NCBI GenBank assembly: GCA_035620395.1 | Contig: DASPGW010000138.1 | Location: 1 to 38,652 of the forward strand | Reading direction: 5' to 3' | Length of the DNA stretch: 38,652 bases | From: Desulfuromonadales bacterium | GTDB taxonomy: Bacteria; Desulfobacterota; Desulfuromonadia; Desulfuromonadales; DASPGW01 | Made by a program: the position numbers and the translations under genes | The notes under the pieces: model-generated | What the model was told of the DNA's origin: nothing | Seen by the model: only the letters and a program-made list of their open reading frames with translations | Database searches by the model: none | Shown: one piece after another, positions 15,521 to 22,237 of the stretch | Layout: each line of letters opens with the position of its first letter | Numbering within the stretch: position 1 is the stretch's first letter

Positions 15521-15653
15521 CTCGCTGGTGGTGTTGGATGAGTGACCCGGGTATTTCTCGGGTCGGGGCAAAAAAAGTAGATCAGTACTCTTCTCCTAGG
15601 AAGCCAGGTTCTCTGTGAACACCACTAACGAGGCGGTTTTTCCCAGGGAGAAG
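15521..15653 (+). promoter_or_regulatory. Candidate structured 5' leader / translational switch
   Basis: A long-range stem closes the leader: CTCG (15521-15524) with CGAG (15629-15632), one C.A mismatch, TG with TA (one G.T wobble), and GTGGTGTT (15528-15535) with AACACCAC (15618-15625). Inside are the hairpins GACCCG/CGGGTC (15544-15564), CTTC/GAAG around CCTAG (15590-15603) and GTTC/GAAC (15608-15619), the last overlapping the closing stem and so an alternative fold. CTTCTCC (15590-15596) is also perfectly complementary to the ribosome site GGAGAAG (15647-15653). It does not match the c-di-GMP/cGAMP (GEMM) consensus as I know it. Function as a switch is inferred. Confidence 0.5.
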
Positions 15654-15657
15654 CATC

Positions 15658-16599
15658 ATGAGACGACTGGCCCTTTTGCTTGCCATGCTGTGTTGGGCCG
15701 TGTTCGGGTTCGCTACCGCCCAAGGGCAGGAATATGGCGTGCCTCTCGACGGGTCCGAGCAGAAGGCGATGACAGAAACCTTCCAGTACGCTCTGGAGAA
15801 CAACAAGACCAATGAGGCAGCCGCCTGGGTGAACCCGGATACCGCCCGCTCCGGCACTCTGGTGCCGCTCAGAACCTTCCAGAATGCCGATGGTCAATAT
15901 TGCCGGGAATACGTTACCACCATCGTCATCGGCGGAGAAGAACAGCAGGCTTACGGAACGGCCTGCCGGCAGCCGGACGGTTCCTGGCAGATCGTGTCCG
16001 AGGGGACGTCGGCTGAATACCAGCAGGTTGTCGAAAAAAACTACTACGTTTACCCGTACGGCTATCCGGACTGGTATTATCGTTATCCGTATTACGCGTG
16101 GGATTTCTACTATCCCAGCATCTTCTTCAGCTTCGATATCGTCCACTTCAGCGGACACCGTCATTTCCATGGGCACCACTTCCATGGAACCAAGCATTTC
16201 CATGGGACGAAGCACTTCCACGGAACGAGGCAGTTCCGGGACAGCAGACAGTTCCAGGGTACGACGCAGTTTGAGGGAAGGAAGCAGTTCCGGGACAGCA
16301 GACAGTCCCAGGGTACGACGCAGTTTCAGGGAAGGAAGCAGTTCCGGGACAACAGGCAGTTCCAGGGTACGACGCAGTTTCAGGGCGGCAAGCAGTTCCG
16401 GGACAGCAGACAGTCCCTGGGCACGACGCAGTTCCGGGACAGCAGACAGTTCCGGGGCACGACGCAGTTCCAAGGCGGCAAGCAGTTCCAGGGACAGCGG
16501 TCGCACTTTGGCGGTCAGCACTTCAAGGGAAGCCAACGCTTTGACAACTCCGGCAGCGGGAACAGGGGCGGACGCGGTGGAGGGGGCGGACGCCGTTAG
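15658..16599 (+). CDS. Secreted RT0821/Lpp0805-type surface protein with hexapeptide-repeat tail
   Basis: 313 residues in four parts. A signal peptide (about 1-23) is followed by a surface-antigen-like domain (about 26-115) with ETFQYALENNKTNEAAAWVN, GQYCREYVTTIVIGG and QAYGTACRQPDGSW, matching the RT0821/Lpp0805 family. Next is a Tyr-rich stretch (128-152), then a tail (170-282) with an exact six-residue period F-x-[GD]-x-x-[QH], as in FHGTKH, FRDSRQ and FQGTTQ. A Gly/Arg-rich end (RGGRGGGGGRR) closes it. Phe falls on 16 of 18 repeat positions from 175 to 277, with Ser at 217 and 253. GGGAGA precedes the ATG and may be masked by the leader. The export domain is a family call; the tail's structure and ligand are unknown. 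Confidence 0.85.
   Translation: MRRLALLLAMLCWAVFGFATAQGQEYGVPLDGSEQKAMTETFQYALENNKTNEAAAWVNPDTARSGTLVPLRTFQNADGQYCREYVTTIVIGGEEQQAYGTACRQPDGSWQIVSEGTSAEYQQVVEKNYYVYPYGYPDWYYRYPYYAWDFYYPSIFFSFDIVHFSGHRHFHGHHFHGTKHFHGTKHFHGTRQFRDSRQFQGTTQFEGRKQFRDSRQSQGTTQFQGRKQFRDNRQFQGTTQFQGGKQFRDSRQSLGTTQFRDSRQFRGTTQFQGGKQFQGQRSHFGGQHFKGSQRFDNSGSGNRGGRGGGGGRR
16180..16503 (+). repeat. 18-bp tandem repeat coding for hexapeptides (18 units)
   Basis: Within the surface-protein gene, 18 consecutive 18-base units encode F/S-x-[GD]-x-x-[QH/S]. They group into larger units of 54 bases (three hexapeptides: FRDSRQ, F/SQGTTQ, FQGRKQ), repeated about four times; one of these units has lost a hexamer. The first units are His-rich (FHGTKH) and later ones Gln/Arg-rich. 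The repeat keeps frame throughout. It is a coding repeat and not CRISPR, since there are no unique spacers. Confidence 0.92.
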
Positions 16600-16650
16600 C
16601 GTCGCGGTCGGATAAAGAAGGTGGCTGTCCTTGGGTAACGTAAAGGTCAG

Positions 16651-16917
16651 ATGATGCCGAGAAGACGTGATTACCTGTTCTTTGTCGTCGTCGGCGTCAT
16701 GCTGACCTTTCTTTTGTTTACCACATTACAGAGTGAACCTGTAAAAGTTCCCCGGGACGATACTCATCGTTCCCTGTTGGATACGGTAGCGCAGGGCGGC
16801 AGCCGGGAAGATGCAGAAAAGCAGTGTCCCGCCTGCCATGGGCCGCAGGACGTTCCATTGTCCGCGAAGCACCCCCCCAAGGAGCAATGCCTGATCTGCC
16901 ACAAGCAGCAGCTGTAG
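16651..16917 (+). CDS. Membrane-anchored diheme c-type cytochrome (small)
   Basis: 88 residues: an N-terminal membrane anchor (about 8-26, YLFFVVVGVMLTFLLFTTL) and two heme-binding motifs near the C terminus, CPACH (59-63) and CLICH (80-84), separated by a short PQDVPLSAKHPPKEQ linker that carries a His. This is a compact multiheme type common in metal-reducing and sulfur-reducing bacteria. The heme-bearing part should face the periplasm. An AAAGG lies shortly before the ATG. The next gene begins 21 bases downstream, so co-transcription is likely. Confidence 0.88.
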   Translation: MMPRRRDYLFFVVVGVMLTFLLFTTLQSEPVKVPRDDTHRSLLDTVAQGGSREDAEKQCPACHGPQDVPLSAKHPPKEQCLICHKQQL

Positions 16918-16938
16918 CCGATTCGAGGAGTCACGCCC

Positions 16939-18036
16939 ATGGCCAAGAAGATCTTCGTCTCTGCAACCAGCCAGGACAGCGGCAAAACCACCATCAGCCT
17001 TTCCCTGCTCCACCAGGCGCGGAAGAAATACAAGCGTATCGGCTTCATCAAGCCGATCGGTCCGAAACCGATCGATTTTCTCGGCCGGCGCATCGACACC
17101 GACCCGGCGACGATCGCCCAGGTTTATGGGCTCGAACATCTGATCGATGACATGTGCCCGGTGGTGGTGGAGCCGGGAATGACGCAGCAGGTGATCGAGG
17201 GCAAAATTCCGGTGGCCGAACTGGAGGGGCGCATCCTGCGGGCCGTGGAACGGCTCGACCGGGAATGCGACTTTCTCATTTTCGAAGGAGCAGGGCACAG
17301 TGGCGTTGGATCGGTCCTCGGCCTATCCAATGCACGAGTGGCGGCGATGGTCGGTGCCCCGGTTCTGATGGTGACCGGCGGCGGGGTGGGGAACGTCATC
17401 GATGCGGTTTGCATGAACCTCGCCCTCTATCGGGAGGTGGGTGCGGAGGTGCGGCTGCTGGTGGCAAACAAGCTGATTGCCGAGAAGCGCGAGAAGACCC
17501 TGCACCATCTGCGCCTCGCCTTCGGGGGAGCCGGCTTCGAAGTCCTCGGTGGGTTCAATTACCAGCCGGTACTGGCCAACCCGACTCTCAAGCGGGTGGC
17601 CAAAGTCCTGGGGATAGAGGTGAACGGTGACCGCGAGGATTTGATGCGCATCGCCCACCATGTGCAGATTGGCGCCGCCTCGACCCAGCGGGTGGTCGAC
17701 ATGCTGCAGGAGGATACCCTGCTGCTGGTGACCAGTTCCAGGGACGAGCTGCTGGTGACCCTCTCCACTCTATACGCCCTTCCCGAATACCGTTCCAAAA
17801 TCGCCGGCCTGGTCATCCCCGGGGTAACTCCGATTACGAAGATTACCCAACAGATTCTTGACAAAAGCGGCATTCCCTGGCTGCGCACCAGCAAGAGGAC
17901 CGACAACGTTTTTCTGGCCATTCATGAGAATGTCTCCAAGCTCACCCCCGAGGACAAAGAAAAGATCGCTCTCATTCAGCAGTTGTCGATGAAACGATTC
18001 GACTTCGATACTATCGACCAACTTTTTTCCGTCTGA
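16939..18036 (+). CDS. P-loop ATPase with DRTGG domain (phosphotransacetylase N-terminal-like)
   Basis: 365 residues in two parts: an N-terminal dethiobiotin-synthetase/CobB-like P-loop domain (about 1-210) with the Walker A region SATSQDSGKTTISLSLL, GFIKPIG and FLIFEGAGHSGVGSV; and a C-terminal DRTGG-type domain (about 215-330) with LLLVTSSRDELL and LVIPGVTPITKI. This is the layout of the N-terminal half of long Pta-type phosphotransacetylases, but the catalytic PTA_PTB domain is absent, so it is not an acetyl-transferring enzyme by itself. GAGGAG precedes the ATG. A regulatory or nucleotide-sensing role is inferred; its cellular function is unknown. Confidence 0.82.
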   Translation: MAKKIFVSATSQDSGKTTISLSLLHQARKKYKRIGFIKPIGPKPIDFLGRRIDTDPATIAQVYGLEHLIDDMCPVVVEPGMTQQVIEGKIPVAELEGRILRAVERLDRECDFLIFEGAGHSGVGSVLGLSNARVAAMVGAPVLMVTGGGVGNVIDAVCMNLALYREVGAEVRLLVANKLIAEKREKTLHHLRLAFGGAGFEVLGGFNYQPVLANPTLKRVAKVLGIEVNGDREDLMRIAHHVQIGAASTQRVVDMLQEDTLLLVTSSRDELLVTLSTLYALPEYRSKIAGLVIPGVTPITKITQQILDKSGIPWLRTSKRTDNVFLAIHENVSKLTPEDKEKIALIQQLSMKRFDFDTIDQLFSV

Positions 18037-18087
18037 AGCTCCGAAACGGCGGCCAGTGGCATCCGTTTCTCCGGAAAGGAACTTCGC

Positions 18088-18399
18088 ATGCAAGCCAGAG
18101 ACCTGGCAAAGAAAATTCAGGCCGGGAAGTCCCCATGTGTCCTCGATGTCCGCAGCGGCTTCGAATTCGACTCCGGACACATCCCCGAGGCGGTGCATGC
18201 GCCGTTCCTGAAAATTCTGTTGCACCGGGTTGCGCTGCCCAGAGAGAGGCAGTCCTTGATCATACTGACCTGCGAACACGGCCCGCGAGCCTATCTGGCC
18301 AGGACCCTCCTCGGTCTCCGCGGCTACCGAAACCTCCAGTTGCTTGACGGCCACATGGCGGGCTGGCGACGCGCCGGTCTGCCTCTGGAGAGGGAATGA
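18088..18399 (+). CDS. Rhodanese-like domain protein
   Basis: 103 residues forming one rhodanese domain: [20 protein letters not shown] near the start and the putative active-site loop TCEHGPRA, where the Cys would carry persulfide sulfur, near residue 61. The closing [15 protein letters not shown] is typical of single-domain rhodaneses. AAAGGA lies a few bases before the ATG. The gene's stop overlaps the next gene (ATGATG at 18396) by four bases, so it is translationally coupled to a cysteine-cluster protein. Substrate is not evident. Confidence 0.9.
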   Translation: MQARDLAKKIQAGKSPCVLDVRSGFEFDSGHIPEAVHAPFLKILLHRVALPRERQSLIILTCEHGPRAYLARTLLGLRGYRNLQLLDGHMAGWRRAGLPLERE

Positions 18400-18710
18400 T
18401 GCAATGCCGTTCGGGCTGCGGTGCCTGCTGCATCGCACCGTCGATTTCTTCACCGATCCCAGGCATGCCCGGCGGCAAGCCGGCCGGGGTCCGCTGCATC
18501 CAGTTGACGACCGACAACCTTTGCCGTATCTTCGGAATGGACGAACGGCCGGCGGTCTGCAGTGGTTTGCGTCCCGGTGCCGAGATGTGCGGCCGCAGCA
18601 GTGCCGAGGCGATGGCGTATCTTGCGGAGCTTGAACAAAGTACTCGGCCCGCCGCGGACAGGGCAGAAACCCTCTCTTTTGCTTCACCCGAAAGCCTCCC
18701 TAATGCATGA
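18396..18710 (+). CDS. YkgJ-family cysteine cluster protein
   Basis: 104 residues with a YkgJ-type metal or iron-sulfur Cys pattern: CRSGCGACC at the N terminus (Cys4, Cys8, Cys11, Cys12), then [14 protein letters not shown] and [10 protein letters not shown], giving the usual CxxxCxxCC...C...C...C spacing. The role is unknown in general; zinc or Fe-S binding is assumed. It starts inside the rhodanese stop and ends overlapping the start of the DUF3592 gene by eight bases, so the three genes are tightly packed. The pairing of a sulfur-carrying rhodanese with a Cys-cluster protein may be functional, which is inference. Confidence 0.86.
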   Translation: MMQCRSGCGACCIAPSISSPIPGMPGGKPAGVRCIQLTTDNLCRIFGMDERPAVCSGLRPGAEMCGRSSAEAMAYLAELEQSTRPAADRAETLSFASPESLPNA

Positions 18711-19446
18711 ACTGATTCGAAACGCCGCCTGGGTCTTGAGCTTTCTGATCGGCGGTCTTTGGGTAACGATTGGACTGCTGTTCGCCGGGATCGGCTGGTC
18801 GACGCTGCGGATGTGGTTCGTCTCGGCCCGCTGGCCGCAGGTGCCGGCCCGGATTGTCGCCAGCGAGATCAAGGCCGGCAGGCATCTGGATGATCACCTC
18901 ATGTATCAACCTGTAGTCCGCTATGCCTTTGCCGCCGGAGGACAGGAGGTGGGTGGCGATCAGCTCACATTTGTGGGCAAACTCTACGCCTCCGAAGCTC
19001 GTGCCCGCCGGGATATCGAAAAATATCCCGTCGGCATGATCGTCATGGCCCACTGCCATCCACAGGACCCTGTCGAGGTAATCCTTGAGCGTAGCGGAGC
19101 GTTGACCGGTTTTTTCCTGCTGCTGCTTGGCCTTGGTCTGGCGGCTGCTCCTCTGGCCATGGCGGGCTGGTTCGGGATACCCGTCTGGCCCCTGGTGGCC
19201 ATCGTGGGAACTGTTGCCGCTTTCGCCGCCCTGCTCGACCGCTCCAGCCGCCGCCGGCTGTTGCAGGCTCGCCTCGCCGGACTCTACCCGGCGAAGGGGC
19301 AGGGGCGCGACGGCGACGTTGAGCGGTTGCTGCACCAGGGAGAGAAGCTGCTGGCGATCCGTCTCTACCGGGAATTGCACGAAACCGACCTGAAGACGGC
19401 GAGACGTCGGGTGGAAGAGTTGCAGCAAAAGCCGGACGCCGTTTAA
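18703..19446 (+). CDS. DUF3592 membrane protein with L7/L12-like C-terminal helix motif
   Basis: 247 residues starting at ATG 18703, inside the end of the YkgJ gene; the frame is open further upstream but those residues are the shadow of YkgJ. There is one N-terminal membrane helix (about 8-33), an external beta domain (about 40-125: [39 protein letters not shown]), then two helices (about 130-175) of the DUF3592 type. The tail (about 205-245: [20 protein letters not shown], then [12 protein letters not shown]) resembles the ribosomal L7/L12 C-terminal fold. No function is established. Confidence 0.8.
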   Translation: MHELIRNAAWVLSFLIGGLWVTIGLLFAGIGWSTLRMWFVSARWPQVPARIVASEIKAGRHLDDHLMYQPVVRYAFAAGGQEVGGDQLTFVGKLYASEARARRDIEKYPVGMIVMAHCHPQDPVEVILERSGALTGFFLLLLGLGLAAAPLAMAGWFGIPVWPLVAIVGTVAAFAALLDRSSRRRLLQARLAGLYPAKGQGRDGDVERLLHQGEKLLAIRLYRELHETDLKTARRRVEELQQKPDAV

Positions 19447-19506
19447 TTTTAATATTCGGCGGCGTGGCCGGCGCCGGAAAACCGTAACCTGAAAGGAGAA
19501 AAGTAC

Positions 19507-20082
19507 ATGATTCAGGATGAAACTGGCAAATTCTGGCTCGACCGGGAAAAAGCCTTGCTGGTTGTCGTCGATGTGCAGCAACGACTCGTCCCGAGCATGG
19601 ACCCAGGGGTTTACGACAAGGTGCGGCGCAGCATCGATTGCATGGTGCGCGGGGCCGAGCTTCTGGATGTGCCTGTGTTGGCCACCGAACAATACCCGAA
19701 GGGTTTGGGGCCGACTGTGCCCGAACTGGCCGCGGCCTGCACCGGCCAGGTGATCGAAAAGCTGAGTTTCGGCTGCTGCGGTGAACCGACGTTTCGCGAC
19801 CATCTGCGGGGACTGGGCCGCAGCCAGGTGATGGTGACCGGCATGGAGGCGCATGTCTGCGTCTATCAGACGGTGCTCGGTCTGCTCGAGGCTGGATACC
19901 GTGTCCACCTTCTGCGTGATGCGATCTGCTCGCGGGGGAAAACCGATTACCTCGCCGCCCTGCAGAACGCGGCCAGTGCCGGGGCGGTGGTGACCACCAC
20001 AGAAACGGCCCTTTTTCAGCTGCTGCGCACCGCTGCAGCACCAGAGTTCAAAGCGGTTTCCGCCCTGATCAAGGGGCGATGA
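19507..20082 (+). CDS. Isochorismatase-family hydrolase
   Basis: 191-residue cysteine hydrolase of the isochorismatase/nicotinamidase superfamily. The catalytic triad is visible: Asp22 in LLVVVDVQQRLV, Lys85 in VIEKLSFGC, and Cys118 in GMEAHVCVYQTVLGL. The family members hydrolyse amides or vinyl ethers in the cytoplasm. The sequence lacks the metal-binding motif expected for nicotinamidases, so the substrate is open; related proteins are annotated YcaC-like. AAGGAG lies nine bases before the ATG. It ends 21 bases before the hemolysin III gene. Confidence 0.88.
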   Translation: MIQDETGKFWLDREKALLVVVDVQQRLVPSMDPGVYDKVRRSIDCMVRGAELLDVPVLATEQYPKGLGPTVPELAAACTGQVIEKLSFGCCGEPTFRDHLRGLGRSQVMVTGMEAHVCVYQTVLGLLEAGYRVHLLRDAICSRGKTDYLAALQNAASAGAVVTTTETALFQLLRTAAAPEFKAVSALIKGR

Positions 20083-20103
20083 CCGCTTCACCTCGCCGCA
20101 GCA

Positions 20104-20754
20104 ATGAAAACGTACCCGCTCGTTACCTACAGTGAAAGGGAAGAACTGGCCCACCGGATCACCCATGGTTTCGGTACCGTCCTCAGTATCGTCGGCCTGT
20201 TTGTCCTGGTTTATGCGGCCGCCACTCGTGGAGAATTCTGGCGACTGGTCAGTTGTTCCCTCTACGGCACGACCCTGGTCATCTTTTATGCGGTTTCGAC
20301 CATCTATCACACTGTCCGCACGCCGTGGCTCAAGTACCTCTTCCGCATTCTCGACCATGCCAGCATCTTTCTGGTCATTGCCGGCACCTACACCCCGTTC
20401 ACCCTGGTCAGCTTGCCGGCTCCCTGGGGTTGGACGATCTTTCTCCTCATCTGGGGGCTGGCCCTGGCCGGGACCTTGTTCAAGGTCATGATGACCGGTC
20501 GGCTGCGCATAGTCGGGCCGCTGCTCTACCTCGCCATGGGCTGGCTGATCGTCCTGGCCTATCGCCCCCTGGCGGCGGCTGTGTCGCCGGCGGGAGTCCA
20601 CTGGCTGCTGGCCGGGGGTCTGGCTTACTCGGCCGGACTCATTTTCTATGCCTGGACAAAGCTTCCCTACAATCACGCCGTCTGGCACGTTTTCGTCCTC
20701 GTCGGCAGCGCCTGCCACTATTTCGCGGTGCTCTTCTACGTGGTACCGACATAG
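20104..20754 (+). CDS. trhA: Hemolysin III / PAQR-family membrane protein (TrhA-type)
   Basis: 216 residues with seven hydrophobic helices and the family motifs: EELAHRITHGFGTVLSIVGL, STIYHTVRTPW, RILDHASIFLVIAGTYTPF and the closing HAVWHVFVLVGSACHY. In PAQR-type proteins the conserved His, Ser and Asp residues bind zinc inside the membrane. In bacteria the protein has been linked to membrane fluidity homeostasis. The ATG has little ribosome-site support, so translation may depend on the preceding gene 21 bases away. Confidence 0.9.
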   Translation: MKTYPLVTYSEREELAHRITHGFGTVLSIVGLFVLVYAAATRGEFWRLVSCSLYGTTLVIFYAVSTIYHTVRTPWLKYLFRILDHASIFLVIAGTYTPFTLVSLPAPWGWTIFLLIWGLALAGTLFKVMMTGRLRIVGPLLYLAMGWLIVLAYRPLAAAVSPAGVHWLLAGGLAYSAGLIFYAWTKLPYNHAVWHVFVLVGSACHYFAVLFYVVPT

Positions 20755-20901
20755 CAGGCGGCAGTTCGGGAGGAGAGAGATGGTGCCGGGTACGGGGTGC
20801 CGATCGATTTTATGGTTTGAATCCAGCAAAAGAATTGGTATTTCTTTTAGCTGTTCTTGACAGCCTTCGGCTGCCACATCTTTCCTCCGCTGGAGACACC
20901 C

Positions 20902-21615
20902 GTGATTCTCCCGAAAATCCTGCTGGTCGACGATGTCGACTTCTTCCTGGAAATGGAAAAGGATTTCCTCCGCAACACACCAGCCACCATTCATACGGCC
21001 CGCAACGGCAAGGAAGCCCTGGAGTTCGTCAATAGCCAGCGGCCTGATGTAATCTTCATGGATGTCACCATGCCGGTGATGGACGGCCTCACCTGCTGCC
21101 GTACGCTCAAGGCCAACCCGGAGCTGCGGTCGATCCCAGTGGTCATGGTCTTCGCGCCGAGCCGGGAGCTCGGCCCTGAAGCAGTGGCGGCAGCCGGTTG
21201 CGATGCCTGTCTGACCAAGCCCGTTGATCGCAAGGCCTTTCTCGAAGCGGGTCGGCGATTTCTTTTCGGTATCGAACGACGGGATATCCGCGTGCCTTTC
21301 CAACTGCCGGTTATCCTGCGCCGCCAGGGGGAAGAGATCCGCTGCACCAGTGAGGACCTGGGCGAACGCGGCATGTATATCAAGTCGCGGGATCTGCTGC
21401 CGGAGGGAGAGGTGGTGCGGGTTATCATGACCCTGCCCGGCAGGACGGCAACAGAAATCGAATGCCGGGCCCGGGTTGCTTGGGCCAATCAGGGGTTTCC
21501 ACGGACGAAACTTCATCTCCCCCAGGGGTTCGGCCTCGAATTTCTGCAATTGAGTCAGGCCACGCTGACCCTAATCCGTGCTTATCTCGACAAGGGGAAG
21601 AGCAGTAACCCATGA
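20902..21615 (+). CDS. Response regulator with PilZ (c-di-GMP binding) output domain
   Basis: 237 residues from GTG 20902 (MILPKILLVDD); GGAG lies seven bases upstream, while a TTG at 20857 is less likely. The N-terminal receiver (1-115) has the acidic pocket and phospho-acceptor Asp54 in VIFMDVTMPVMDG, and CLTKPVD with the conserved Lys. The C-terminal PilZ domain (about 120-237) has RRDIR, the first c-di-GMP arm of RxxxR type, and DLGERG, a close variant of DxSxxG with Gly for Ser. The product thus joins phosphorelay input to c-di-GMP binding. The neighbouring CheY-like and GGDEF-EAL genes suggest one signalling cluster. Confidence 0.9.
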   Translation: MILPKILLVDDVDFFLEMEKDFLRNTPATIHTARNGKEALEFVNSQRPDVIFMDVTMPVMDGLTCCRTLKANPELRSIPVVMVFAPSRELGPEAVAAAGCDACLTKPVDRKAFLEAGRRFLFGIERRDIRVPFQLPVILRRQGEEIRCTSEDLGERGMYIKSRDLLPEGEVVRVIMTLPGRTATEIECRARVAWANQGFPRTKLHLPQGFGLEFLQLSQATLTLIRAYLDKGKSSNP

Positions 21616-21643
21616 CGGAGCATGGTTCGGGAGTGAAAAGCTT

Positions 21644-22018
21644 ATGAGCAATCAGAAAAAGACCATTCTCATCGTTGAGGATTCTCCGTCGGTGCGGGCC
21701 ATGCTGGCCGACATGCTGGAGAACGAAGGATACAAGGTGATGGAGGCGGTGGATGGCTACGAAGCTTTCAAGCTGGTCGAATATCTTAAATTCGACCTGA
21801 TTATCACCGACCTCAGCATGCCGGTCATGAACGGGATCGAGTTTATTCGTTTGGCGAAAAAACAACCGCTCTGCCGGTTTGTGCCGATCGTTGTTCTCTC
21901 CTCGGAAGAGGATGTTCGCACGGTTGACGAGGCGAAACAGGCCGGCGCGTCGACCTATCTCAGCAAACCATTCAAGGAACAGCAGTTGCGGACGATGCTG
22001 AAGGTCGTGCTGGGGTGA
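21644..22018 (+). CDS. Single-domain response regulator (CheY-like)
   Basis: 124 residues from ATG 21644 (MSNQKKTILIVEDSPS), since GGGAG lies shortly upstream and the frame before it has no homology. The receiver markers are DSPSVRAM, phospho-acceptor Asp56 in LIITDLSMPVMNG, VVLSSEED and YLSKPF with the conserved Lys. There is no output domain, so it must act by protein contact or as phosphate sink. It lies 28 bases downstream of the receiver-PilZ gene, and a GGDEF-EAL gene follows after 219 bases of AT-rich sequence. Confidence 0.92.
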   Translation: MSNQKKTILIVEDSPSVRAMLADMLENEGYKVMEAVDGYEAFKLVEYLKFDLIITDLSMPVMNGIEFIRLAKKQPLCRFVPIVVLSSEEDVRTVDEAKQAGASTYLSKPFKEQQLRTMLKVVLG

Positions 22019-22084
22019 ATGGAGGGATTGTCAAAAACCATGTTTTATTTTATCTGCTATTTTATTCGGTTTGCTCCTTGCGAA

Positions 22085-22123
22085 AATACTTCAGTATTAC
22101 GGGACAATTCTTCTTCTTATAAT
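22085..22123 (+). promoter_or_regulatory. Candidate promoter and dyad upstream of the PAS-GGDEF-EAL gene
   Basis: A perfect TATAAT lies at 22118-22123. Around the -35 position is a perfect inverted repeat AATACT-TC-AGTATT (22085-22098), a possible operator. No -35 hexamer is recognisable, consistent with an activator-dependent promoter, but this is inference. Confidence 0.35.
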
Positions 22124-22237
22124 AAATTATCACACAACCAACACCGTTAGATCTTCATAATTCTTTTCCTCTTTTACCATTTACAAAACTACGTTACATT
22201 CCATCTCACCTTTTTCTGAGCGCCTTCCCTCGAACAG

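Noticed and set aside
15521-15632. c-di-GMP/cGAMP (GEMM) riboswitch
   Set aside because: The typical GEMM core elements are not present in the order I know; the structure is therefore left unassigned.
15528-15632. Integron attC recombination site
   Set aside because: GTTGGAT resembles an R' core, but the matching R'' core (RYYYAAC) is wrong and the context is a gene leader, not a cassette.
16180-16503. CRISPR array
   Set aside because: The 18-base units are contiguous, code in frame and have no spacers; no cas genes are present.
15625-16536. A 303-codon minus-strand open frame through the repeat gene
   Set aside because: The apparent repetitive ELRRTLELSAVPEL-type protein is the antisense reading of the 18-base coding repeat.
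18700-21549. A 949-codon minus-strand open frame covering five plus-strand genes
   Set aside because: It runs across intergenic gaps and opposite five genes with clear family motifs. Its protein is rich in Gln/Asp/Arg/Pro without domains, as expected for a shadow frame in GC-rich DNA.
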